Positions 1 to 10,516 of a DNA stretch of 64,000 bases are shown in pieces; position 1 is the first letter of the stretch; each line of letters starts with the position of its first letter. A program made the position numbers and the translations under genes. Source of the DNA: Heterodera schachtii. Taxonomy: Eukaryota > Nematoda > Chromadorea > Rhabditida > Heteroderidae. The DNA lies in NCBI GenBank assembly GCA_023374025.1, contig SIJG01000001.1, positions 4,300,616-4,364,615 on the forward strand, in the 5' to 3' direction. Below the pieces are notes generated by a model. The model did not search any database. It saw nothing but the letters and a program-made list of their open reading frames with translations, and had not been told where the DNA came from.

Positions 1-1066
1 ACTATTTTTTATCGACTGATGCCTCGATTGAGGATGCTGATGCCACCAATTGAAATTGAGTGAAGAAATTTGCGGGAAAAAAAAGCAAATAAAATGAGGA
101 AAAGCATTGTTTGCGATTTGAAAAAAAAATGCGCTAAATTTTTAAAAAATTTATACCATTTTTCGTGCTCACAGATTTAAGGATTTAAGCCATTTTAAAT
201 TAGCCCATTTTTCGAGGAATATTTTACATATAAGGAAAAGCAATAAGAAAATGAATGTGCACTTAAACCGGGAATAAATTTGTGGTCAATAAAACAATCT
301 CAAGGACATTTTGGATGGGTCAGTGCCACAATTATAATTGGGGAAGGATTGGACAAAATGCCAAAGGCATCCATCGCAGATAAGCCTGACAAATGAGGGG
401 GGGGGGGGATTGAATGGACTTGTATATCAGCAAGGTTAGCGCGGGACGGGAAAAAAATCTGAATTCGGGTCGGCTGGGCCAAAAACGTTCGGGTGTCCGG
501 ACCCGGGATTCGGTACGAGAAAAAGGCCGGGATTCGTTAGCAATTTTTCTAGCAAATTCAAGTGAAAATACTAGAATTTTCTTCCTTTTTTTTCTAATTT
601 TCCAAAAAGGTTCACTTTTTTTTTGTAAGAAAACAAAAATTCTCAGAGTCAAAATCTGAATTTGAATTTTGAAATTGTTAAGGCAAAAAACAGAAAGAAC
701 CTCAAAATTCAAAGAAATGAATTTCGTCGGCCTTATTAAAAAGTTTAGTTAAATGGGACGAATTTTTTTGGCATCGCTTGGGGGCATTTTGCCCGTTGCC
801 CAAACTGTCAAAACTCCGCCATTTTGGCTCAGCTTTTATACGCCCCCGCCGGGGGTGGTCATTGCCACCCGAATCGTCGCCGCATTTTGCATGACACCCA
901 GCAACACACCATTAAACCATCACCCAAATTCTCCACCCCCCAAATCCCCAAATTTTCGCCGCCCACCCGAAATTCGCCGCCCCTTTCTCTTTGCGCATCA
1001 TTCGCTCCGTTTTGCATCATCCCCCGCTTTTTGCACATTAAATTTTTGTAAAAAAATTTGAACTTT

Positions 1067-1925
1067 TCATGAGTTTCCGTCCCATTTGACCTTCGGCGAT
1101 TTGTGCGAAATGCTCTGTCCCCCGAGGGGCGATGGTTCAAACAATCGGTCCCCCGAGGGGCAATGGTTCCATTTTAAAATTTCGCCCACCAAAGTGCAAG
1201 CCAAATTGGGCAATGCCCAATTTGCTGAAACAAACAGTGGGAAAGGCAAATCGCCGCAATTAGAATGTGATTATTCAATGAAAGAGAAAAAAAAAGAATT
1301 CAAATTTGAAAATCTTATGCTACATTTGGAAAAAAGCAAAAAATAAAAATAAATAAATAATTTATAAAAATTAATATGAAATCACTGTGTAAAATAAGTT
1401 TTCAATTTTATTTTAGTTATGTACATATTTCGTGAGCGATTTCACATACAAAAAATAAATTAAATTTTTATGTAAATTTTTATTGTCATTGTGTTTTAAG
1501 AAATTTTTTCATCAACTTTTTTTAACATTAATATTTTCGTTTTAGCAAAAAAAAAAAGTCACAAAAACATTTTTTTATCCTAAAATTGTTTTTTAAGCAT
1601 TTATTTCGTATATATTTTTCATAATTATTTCGTATATATTTTTCATAATTATTTCGTATATATTTTTTATAATTATTTCGTATATATTTTTCCTAAAATA
1701 GATATAGGTGATTAACGAACAATTTTTACAAAAAAAAAAAAAATTTGAAATTTTCACTGAATTTCCGCCCCATTTGACCCCCGGCGATTATGTGCGAAAC
1801 GCTCTGTCCCCCGAGGGGCGATGGAATCATTCACCCCACACACAAAGTGCAAGCAGCCAAATTGGGCAATGCCCAATTTGATGAAACAAATAGTGGGAAA
1901 TGCAAATCGCCGCAATTAGATGTTA
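1067..1925. repeat. Pair of diverged direct repeats of about 170-200 bp
   Basis: Positions 1,067-1,265 and 1,755-1,925 share the same order of words: a GGCGATT.TGTGCGAAA block, CTCTGTCCCCCGAGGGGC, AAAGTGCAAGC, an inverted CCAAATTGGGCAATGCCC, then GGCAAATCGCCGCAATTAGA. The left copy has an extra internal duplication of CCCCCGAGGGGC..ATGGTTC at about 1,117-1,170. The repeat could be a piece of a dispersed element. No coding signal is shared. Confidence 0.8.
1601..1694. repeat. Tandem repeat, 24-bp unit, about 4 copies
   Basis: The unit TTATTTCGTATATATTTTTC plus ATAA is repeated head to tail almost without change from about 1,601 to 1,694. It is A/T-rich and non-coding. Confidence 0.9.
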
Positions 1926-2447
1926 AATGGCCTTCAATTATCCAGTGAAGAGGAAAAAAACAAAATGTGATTCAAATTTGAAAGTTCGTTTGCATACATT
2001 TGCAAAAAAAAAAAGATATAATTTTCAAATAATTAAATATTATCAGAAAAGAAGGAAAACATTTGAAATTTAATTTGCTGAAAAAATTTTTGTTTTTTTA
2101 ATTTTTTATTATTTAATTTAACCATTTCACATTTAATAAATGGCTTAAAAATGTTTTGTTTTCAGTGTTTATCTGTTTATGTCATTTTGTTAGAATATCA
2201 CCGCAGGAATCCAAAAAAAAAAAAGAGTTTGAACGCGATTTCCTGTATTTTCTTAGCAAAATGTACTGTTAATTAATCCGATAATTAGTGAGGTCATGCC
2301 ATAATTAATGCTCGCTTGTTTTACATTTTTATAAGGCTTTAATTCCAAGTGCAAACTGATATGATCACCAAGAGTTTGATCACTTTTCATCGACTAGCAT
2401 TTTTCTCAGGATTTATCATCTCCGATCCCTACCGTTCAAATTGCTGA

Positions 2448-5400
2448 TCACAATGTGTCCAAATTGAGGCATTTTTCGTCCCCTCCGTGCGGCACCGAAT
2501 TGCTGCATGCCATTGGCACGTCCACCAACATTCCTATGGCATTTTGAAATTTATTTTTTTAATGGTGCTGTTCCCATCATTTACCGGCAACACAGGTGGT
2601 CAAAAAGCTGGTACAAATACCGGAAACAAATGCCCGAATTGCAACCTGAAAATTTTGGGGAAATTTTTGTTGAAAATTTTCTTGTAAAAAATTTAAAAAG
2701 GGCTTTTAAAAGTTTTTTAAAAAAATAAAGCGTTTTTTAAAATTGAATAAATATATATTTTATTTGTGTTTTCTTTTTAATGTGCGAAATTTTTATATTT
2801 AAAAAATTATTAATTTTTATTTTAAAAAATAGAGTGAGTAACTTATTTTTACTTTTTTTTTTTTTTGATTTATGAATTTTCAAAAAAAAAAATTCGGAAA
2901 TTTAATTTTTTGCATAATTTAGAAATGCTCAACTTAACTTGGCAAAAACACTTTTCTTCTTTGGGCATATAACGCTCAAAAACCCAATTTGGCTACCTGA
3001 GAATTATTTGGAATTTTAAATTAAAAATTCAAATTTAATTTATTATTTTCCACCAATCATTGACACATTTGAAAAAGCGCACAAAGCGAAGGTGGCCATC
3101 CGAACAATTAAAATTTATTACAAATTATTAATTAATTAAAAATTTACCATTTTCGCACGTGCCTAAATTTAAACAAAATAATGAAATTGTATATTAAAAT
3201 AAATAATTGATGAGCAATAATAATAACCCAAAATTAATTAATTAATTAATTAATTAATTAAAGAGATAAAAAAAACCATGGGCGACAAATTTGCCATTTT
3301 TATAGCTTGCCATCATTTTTGGCATTGTTAAAATGCATGGACAATAAATTTGCCATATTTTTATAGCTTTTTCCATTTTTTCTAATTATTTGCCATCGTT
3401 TTTGGCATTGTTAAAACGATAAATTTGCCATATTTTTGTGGCATTTTCCTTTTTCCAATTATCATCATTTGATGGCATTTTTCCCCTTTTTACATGGCAT
3501 TAATTACCCCATTAAGTGTGCCATTGGCCACCATTTGAGCCAATCGTTGGTAAGCAATGAATTCGTTCAGTGCCGTTTTGATGCCCATCAGTTCAGCCAC
3601 TTTCATCGTTTCATCCAGCATTACCTATATTAAAAGCACATGAATTTTTTTTAATAATTTAATTGTGCTCATTAAAATTATTTTCAAAAAAAAATTTTTT
3701 TTTCGACGGCTTATTGAAATAATAAATTTTCATTTTTTCTGTTTATAAAAAAATTCCAATAGCTTAAAATGAGTTTAAATCAACAAAAAGAAATATTAGC
3801 ATAATTCTTTTAACGTCAATTTTTAATGGTCCTCTTATACCATTTTAAGCAATTAATACAAAAATGGAAAATCGATAGAAAAATTTTTCAATTTTTTTTT
3901 CGGGGAATTTCTTCCCTAAACCATGAAGTTTCAAATCATTAATCAGGCCCAGTTTTACATCAGTGTTTTGTGCGTCAGAGACGCCCATGGCCCAGGCCAA
4001 TGGGAAGAAGCAAAAGCCGAGGATTTTCTGAAAAATATTGAAATGTAAATTAAGAAATTTAATTTAATTCAAAAAAATGGCAATTTCCTCAGTCTCGACT
4101 CGCATAAAATTCTAATCCATAATTCTCGACCAATTATTTTGAAAAAGTACAATAAGTACAGTACAGTACATACATTGAATGAGAGTTCCGCTATTCCAAC
4201 CATTGAGCCAAGCCAACCAATGGTCGAATTCAAAAATGCCAACAGCGCAATGTAAGTGACCAAATTGGCACCAATGGCAATTGCAAAATGGGACTGAATG
4301 AACCGGGGTCAGCGGGATTAAGTGAGGATTATTGTATAGGCAATGAATGACACTGTATTACCGTACGAATTGAGGATGCTGTAATGCATTCCAAAATTGT
4401 CTCCTCATTGTCTCTTTCGGCAAATTTCATCCTCTGAATTAAATATGTTATTTTTTTAAATTATGTTCAATTTTCTAAAAAAATCCAGGATTTTTTTTTT
4501 AATTTTTTTCGAGAAATCCTTGGCATTATAATTTAAAATTCAAATGGGATAAGCCCTGACTCTCGGAGAGAAAAGTCGGAGATCGGGGGGAGGAAATTCC
4601 CCGACAAAATTTGTCGAGAATGGTTCGAGAAATTAAAAAAAAAAGTCGGGGAGCAACACCATCCTCGTCGGGGAGCAAAATTCTAATAAAAATCGAGAAA
4701 AATAAATTCGCAATTTCCCGCATCGGATCGGGGCTTAACCGTAATTTTCCAATCATTGGCACATTTTGTGCCAATCCCACACACACGCACTTCGGCCTCC
4801 TTATGCTGGGAGTGTTCCACCTCGGGATAGACCAATTTGGAGATGCCCAACGAAATTGCAGCATTCATCAAAGTGGCGGACAACAGATGGATTGGACAAT
4901 TCTTTAAAATTTTAAAATTATTTTAATTATTTAAATTTTAATTTAAATGACATTTGCCAATATTTTCGATTTTCGTGCCGAGTCATTAAGCCCTGAAAAG
5001 CCCAAAATCCATGGCCCAGAATTTTGTTAAATAAAATTAATAACATATTTAATAGAGCCCTCGGGGGTTTTTCAACCTCCCATTTTTGGGAATTATTGAG
5101 GGGGGGGGGGTATATTAGAGGAGATAAGTCCATAAATTTTTATACTTACAGCAAATATCACATCATAGTCTGAGGATGAATGAATTTTAATGAACTCAGC
5201 CAATTTTTATTAGCAGAAAGTTAGAGTTTTAATAGATATAATTTTAGTAATTTTTTTTAACCCTAGAATATAAAATAAAAATCGGTGCTTCCCCTCGACC
5301 TATTAATAATGTAATTAACGGAATAATTACTATTTAATTGTGTACCCCAAGTGCGATATAAGCGGAGAATAAAGCGCCCGCAATGCATGCAAATCCGGCG

Positions 5401-8017
5401 GTCATCATGCAATGAATTTCGGACGCGGTCATTGTGATAATGGACGGCTCAATCAGAATGGCAGATTCTGTCTGGAGAAATTTCCTTAGCGAGTAAAATG
5501 CCATAATTCGATGGCCGACATTCTGTCGGGATTTTAACAATCCGAAATTTTGGCAATTTTTCCAAATTTTTTTTGACTCAGCGGATAATGCCAAAAACGG
5601 CCCAAATTCGCTAAGGTTTATGGTAACTATTTTTGTAAAATTTTTCGGCATTTACCAAGAATCCATCCATTAAATTTGTCAATAAAATATTATTATGATT
5701 AATCACAAAAAGATGATATACCGTAACTCGGTCAAAACATTCGTTATGATAGGTACTACTCTGTTTGTGTTTTTAAATAGTTTGCCAACACACTTGGCCA
5801 AGAAAAATGCAGGCAATCGCATTCAAACTTTCCGCCGCTGTGGTGCCAATGGTCGTCTGCAGAACACGCGAAAGTGTGCTGAGCACTGCTTGAACAATGC
5901 CAAAGTGATAAAGAAGTGCCTTAGGCAATGAATTACCCAAAATTGATAATTTTAACGGCAAAAATTTACCACAATGGCACCAAAATAAATGATGATTTGA
6001 AGTGCCTAGAAAAGGTTTTTTGATTGGGAAATTCTTGAAAATCCAAAATTTTTGATGAATAAATTCCAGCTTTTTTGGTGTCTGAATTATCTAGCTCACA
6101 TGACCGAAACTTTTTGATGTGCAGAATATTTTTTTGGCATTTTCTACCGTAACAAGAAGACCTAATTACTGGGAGAAATAATTAAAAGCTAAATTAATGG
6201 AAACTAAAAAATACGGACAGAAATTCCGTTAATTACGGCAATTTAAAAATGATTCCGTTAATTAGGGGTGCCATTCTAAAAATGGCACCATGCATGAAAT
6301 CAGTAACCAATTAATCCCCGGCTTTACTGTGGTCCCAATATTTTTAGAAATTCCAATTTGTGGCAAAAAGCGCTGTCTGTCATTAGTGTATAATTAAAAT
6401 TGCCCAAATTTAATTTTGCGCTAAAAAATGCGTACAGTGAACATAAACACTTGGCGAAGCCCACAAATTGGGGGAGGAGTTGCTGCGAAACCATAAACAA
6501 AATTGGTGCCATTGTAACTGAAATTGAGCAAGGTGAGCATCTGAAATTTATTAAAATTAATTAAATTTTCCGAGAAATTTTGCCAAAATTTACTTTTTCC
6601 GAAACCCAGCGGAACCCATCAGAACCGGGGGGCCACCGGAGGATGAGAAAGCCGAGCGCAAGTTGGAGCAGTATACCGCTGATGACAGGACGCCATTTTA
6701 TCTGCCGAGAAGGGACAGAGGTCTTTTCGGCATAGAAAACGTGTTACCCAAGGCCATAAACATGAATTTTTTTTTTGAAAATTCTTAGTTTTTTTTATAT
6801 AAATATTTTTGATTATGATAAAAACTCAAAATTTTCTCTCCCATAGAAAAATATTTTTTGAAATTATTAAAACTTGGTTTATTTTTTAAAAATTTATATT
6901 TCACTGAATTTCTTTGATTTGAAAAAAATACGAGAATTAATTTGTGGTCGTATTTTGATCAAAACAAAATGGCAAAAAAAAAAATCGACTCTTAAACGAT
7001 GCGCGGATGAAAAATAGCAAAAAGTGATCAGAGAAAGGAAGCCGAATAATGATCGAAGCCGGATTCGGTTAGTGCTCGAATCGATGATCAGCCAAACAAC
7101 GAAGAGCACAATTATTGCTGTGGGTACGGTACTGAAAGAATTGTAACAACAAATGAATACTGTATCGGCAAAGTTTGGTAAAATTTATACATTTGAATAC
7201 AGTGTATAATTGATGGGATGCAAAGTTGGCACAGCACCAAAACATGGTCGCACAAGAAACGGCTCAAGTCGTTGGCGAAGAAACAATTTGTAGGCAGCCA
7301 CAGTATGACCGATGAAAAGTACTGTATTACACAAACACTGTATTATACAATTATCCGAAAGAGTTTTTCAAGGGCAATTTTTCGGGGCTTTGCTCCCGCG
7401 CCCCGAAAATTAATTGCTACTGTACATGGAAATTCTTGGACCCGAAACGATTTTTACTAGTTTCCTCCCCCAGCCCTCGTGGGAGAAAATAAGTTCGGGG
7501 AGGAAATTCAAAATTCAGCGAAAAAAGAAATCGCGGAATTTAAGGCCCAACCCCCCAAATTCCAACCCGCCAGCACGGGCAATGCAGTGCGAATGTTGTG
7601 AATGGCTGCACAAAGTGCGAACAGATGGACACCAAGCAGAAAAACCACCATAAACAGAGAACGAAAGTATCTGAAAAAATTTAAATCGTCGATAGAGTGA
7701 TCAGAATGACCAGCAATTGAACAACAAAATTTCCACTTTAAAATCGCATTATAACTAATTAGTATAATTAGTAAATTTCATGCTGATCCGAATTGTATCA
7801 GTCCAAAAGATTTATGTTACAAAAACGGTCCAGAAACCAATCATTTTCTCAATCTTCTTGGTCAAATACCGGACCTTGGATCAGTCAGTGTCCGTCTTTC
7901 GGGTGACAGTTAAATGCTCATTTGTCAGAGAAATTTAAAAAGCCAAGATATTTTTTCCGCCAAAATTTCCCACATAAATTTGGATTTGCTTCATTACCTT
8001 TTTGGATGGCACAACAT
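2448..8017 (-). CDS. Concentrative nucleoside transporter (SLC28/CNT family)
   Basis: Sodium/proton-coupled nucleoside uptake carrier of the plasma membrane. Exons (high to low): 8017-7998, 7670-7567, 7117-6990, 6701-6594, 6540-6436, 6005-5970, 5919-5794, 5471-5346, 4901-4791, 4433-4362, 4293-4174, 4027-3959, 3624-3508, 3162-3148, 3099-3054, 2996-2938, 2645-2585, 2533-2448; together 502 codons plus stop, in frame. CNT landmarks occur in family order: KWRPVI (about 84-89), QTTIGTTAAES then FLGQTES (G208-Q209-T210-E211-S212), MTAGFACIAGALFSAYIALG, HLLSATLMNAAIS, GIKTALNEF (N395-E396-F397), ATFALCAFSNVSMIG (about 421-435, usually ATYALCGFAN) and a final RAF.SG...CVAG hydrophobic segment. The protein is shorter than the usual 600-690 residues, mostly at the N-terminus, so the first ATG at 8017 is tentative. 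Two junctions near the 3' end are not canonical (see findings). Confidence 0.9.
3232..3260. repeat. (AATT)n microsatellite
   Basis: Seven uninterrupted AATT/TAAT units inside an intron of the transporter gene. Confidence 0.9.
3280..3500. repeat. Short interspersed words TTGCCAT / TTTTTGGCATTG in an intron
   Basis: The phrases AAATTTGCCAT and TTTTTGGCATTGTTAAAA recur three or more times with similar spacing between two transporter exons, followed by several ATGGCATTTT words. This is probably a decayed tandem array. No coding content is seen. Confidence 0.5.
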
Positions 8018-8628
8018 TTTCAGCAGAGAAAACCAAATAATTTGGCGTGAAAACAACGGCATTTTTCCGAAGCGTAGGAACAAAAATTTTCAAAATTATT
8101 TTAGAAATAAATCAATTTGAGGTCATGGAATGTTGGAAGTTAGAACTGAAAAGAAATAACCGATCACTGAATTGACTGATAAATGAATGAACAAGCAAAC
8201 GAAAAGTAATTGTGAATTAAATCCCAATTTTTAATTAATTAATGATTATTAATATTTTAAAATTGTTAAGAATTTTGTTTTTTTATCATTTACCAAATAA
8301 TGCATAATTTAATCCTTTCAGATTTAAAAAGCCAAATTTTCGTCAATCATCATTTACATTAAAAAATGATCAGAATTCGAATTTGCACAATATTCAAAAA
8401 TGACAAGGTTTTGTTGACACAAAATAATAATAAATTAAAACCTGAAAATTGCAAATTGAAAAAATAAATATTTTTCAATTTTTATTTATTTTATCTTCTA
8501 AACATTTACAGCTTTTAAATTATTTAATAAAGAAAAAATTATAACGCCTTGAACTTCTCGTACCAGCAGACAGATGACAGCGTCCGAACGTTCCGAATGC
8601 TTTATATTTTTTTTCTTGTCATTGTCAG

Positions 8629-8817
8629 ACAGACGGTGAAAGAAAATAGTACAATAGTTAAGGGAGAAGAAATGAGAGAAAAACGAGAGAGGCGAGAGAA
8701 AAGAGGCTTAATTAATGAGCATTCTCTTTGCCAGACAGACGGTGTAAGAAAATAGTTCAATAGAAAAGGGAAAAGAAATGAGAGAAAAGCGAGAGAGCGT
8801 GAGGCTTAATTAATGAG
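8629..8817. repeat. Direct duplication of about 90 bp
   Basis: Both copies begin with CAGACAGACGGTG.AAGAAAATAGT.CAATAG, contain GAAATGAGAGAAAA.CGAGAGAG and end with GAGGCTTAATTAATGAG. Copies are at about 8,629-8,718 and 8,732-8,817. Confidence 0.85.
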
Positions 8818-8976
8818 TGACATGAGTGTTCCCTTCCCCTCTTTACATCCCATCACAAAAATAAACCGAAAATTCATTCATTATACATAAGCCCATGGTT
8901 CATACGCGCGTACGCGATGAGCTCGTTGACGCCGTTTCCTGCTTCAGATCCGCCGGCGGTGCGCGCACTGTCTGTT

Positions 8977-9097
8977 GTATGTTGTATTGTAATTAAAGTG
9001 TAATCTATAGGTTAATATTATGTAAATAATTGTATCAAAAACAATTATTTACATAATATTAATTGATATATTACACTTTAATTACGATACAGCATAC
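8977..9097. repeat. Long near-perfect palindrome (cruciform/hairpin)
   Basis: The left arm GTATGTTGTATTGTAATTAA continues into TAATATTATGTAAATAATTGT. After a 7-nt loop the right arm reads back ACAATTATTTACATAATATTA and TTACACTTTAATTACGATAC to AGCATAC. The arms are about 55 bp with a few mismatches and one small asymmetric internal bulge. It may be the remnant of a two-ended MITE. Confidence 0.85.
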
Positions 9098-9345
9098 GAC
9101 GCATCTTGACCACACTTGTGGTCAAGTGTTGCCTGGGGGTGGCCTTTGGATCTGACGATTCGTCGTCAAGAAGTGGTTGCATTCGGTTGGAGTCGACTTG
9201 AGCAAATCGCCTTTTTTCCACTTTTAACGTTTTGGTTTTTTGATAAATTTCGTTTTTTATCCATTTTCAATTAAATCTTTAAATGCCTTTTTCTTTTTGA
9301 TTAATTAAACTTGATACACAAAAAAACTTTTTTATCTGAAAAAAT

Positions 9346-9884
9346 GGTACTAGTGCAGTTGGTACGCCACAAAATTTTTTTTTTTGTTTAAAGTCGAATA
9401 AAAATTTTCCTAGGGTTTTCGAGGTTGCTGATTATGAATCCGACCTCCATTTCGACCAATTCTGAGTCCCGGACTCAAATTCGAACATTTGGTCGAAAAG
9501 TCAAAAATTCTCAAAAAAATGTTTTTTACCATAGAAAAACTAATTTTTGCATGGACAAATAGTTTTTTACGTCGATCTGATTTGGGAAATTAGTTGTTAT
9601 ATTGTTGATTAATTTATTCGTTAAAAAAAATTTTTTTTTTGGAATTTTAGACTTTTCGACGAAATGTTCGAATTTGAGTCCGGGACTCAGAATTGGTCGA
9701 AATGGAGGTCGGATTCATAATCAGCATCCTCGAAACCCCTAAATATTTTAAACGACGTCCGGGACTCAGAATTGGTCGAAATGGAGGTCGGATTCATAAT
9801 CAGCATCCTCGAAACCCCTAAAATATTTTTAAACGACTTAAAACAAAAACAAAAAATTTGTGGCGTACCAACTGCACTAGTACC
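9346..9884. mobile_element. Foldback element with long inverted repeats
   Basis: It begins GGTACTAGTGCAGTTGGTAC and ends with the reverse complement GTACCAACTGCACTAGTACC. Inner parts also match inverted: GGTCGAAATGGAGGTCGGAT on the right is the complement of ATCCGACCTCCATTTCGACC on the left. In the right arm a 79-bp segment is duplicated in tandem (9,678-9,756 and 9,757-9,837). No ORF is present. Confidence 0.85.
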
Positions 9885-9944
9885 GAAAAATTTTTAAAAA
9901 TGTTAATAAAAAAAAAAAATCATAAAACACTTTTTTGACTAAAG

Positions 9945-10262
9945 ATTCCGGGGTCGCTAATCATGAAGCTGACATGTATTTTGACCAATTTTGAGTCCCG
10001 TACCCGAATTCGAACAAAATTCGAAAATCTAAAATTTTTAAAATTCTCAGTTTTTGTTCCTAAATTGATTAAAACATGATAAATTTAGTCAAAAACCATT
10101 GTAACAATAAAAATGTGTCATTCAGATTCAAACATAAATGTAAATTTTGAAAAAAACAAATTTTTTTTTTTTTGGTTTTTGTTCGAATTCGGGTCTGTGA
10201 TTCGAAATTGGTCAGAATGAATGTCAGATTGATGTTCAGCGACCCCGAAAACCCTTAGAATC
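9945..10262. mobile_element. Second, diverged foldback copy
   Basis: The left part (GGGGTCGCTAATCATGAAGC, then GACCAATTTTGAGTCCCGTA) and right part (GTTCGAATTCGGGTCTGTGA, TCAGCGACCCCGAAAACCC) are inverted repeats of each other. They are diverged relatives of the 9,346-9,884 arms. Fragments of the same theme recur near 35,757-35,830 and 49,825-49,850. Confidence 0.7.
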
Positions 10263-10418
10263 ATATTTTCAGTGACTTTTAAAAAGTAAATATTTTTTTC
10301 AAAAAAGGGGTCCTACCATCGGCAGTATTACCTGTTGTTTTTCTAAATGATTCATTCTTTTATAGAATCTTTGAAAATTATAGAAATTGGAAAGTCGGCA
10401 AATTGATACAAAAATGTG

Positions 10419-10426
10419 TATAAAAG
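10419..10426 (+). promoter_or_regulatory. TATA-like box of the kinase gene
   Basis: TATAAAAG lies 91 nt upstream of the kinase ATG. It is the only strong TATA motif just upstream of that gene. A transcription start around 10,450 is inferred, not observed. Confidence 0.5.
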
Positions 10427-10516
10427 GAGTTGTTTTTCACCATTTTTCACATTCTTCCTACAATTCACGCATTCATTTTCTTATTCTACGAATTCCTTAT
10501 TGTCTTCAATACAAAA

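Larger units (their letters stand above)
1..2447. other. Intergenic DNA, no gene supported
   Basis: A/T-rich sequence with homopolymer runs (for example G10 at 400-413) and a C-rich patch around 840-1,020. The open frames here have no splice context and no recognisable domain. The only structure I can support is the duplicated block at 1,067-1,925 and the short tandem array at 1,601-1,694. The transporter gene ends at 2,448 on the minus strand, so its 3' UTR and polyadenylation site must lie in the right-hand part. Confidence 0.6.
8018..10418. other. Intergenic DNA between the divergent transporter and kinase genes
   Basis: No gene is supported. The region contains a direct duplication (8,629-8,817), a long palindrome (8,977-9,097) and two foldback elements (9,346-9,884 and 9,945-10,262). 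The promoters of both divergent genes should be here. Only a TATA-like box for the kinase is recognisable. Confidence 0.6.

Noticed and set aside
5137..5160. A 20-nt mini-exon between two transporter exons
   Set aside because: It has plausible AG and GT edges but would bring a TGA in frame, and direct joining of 5,346 to 4,901 reproduces the family spacing exactly.
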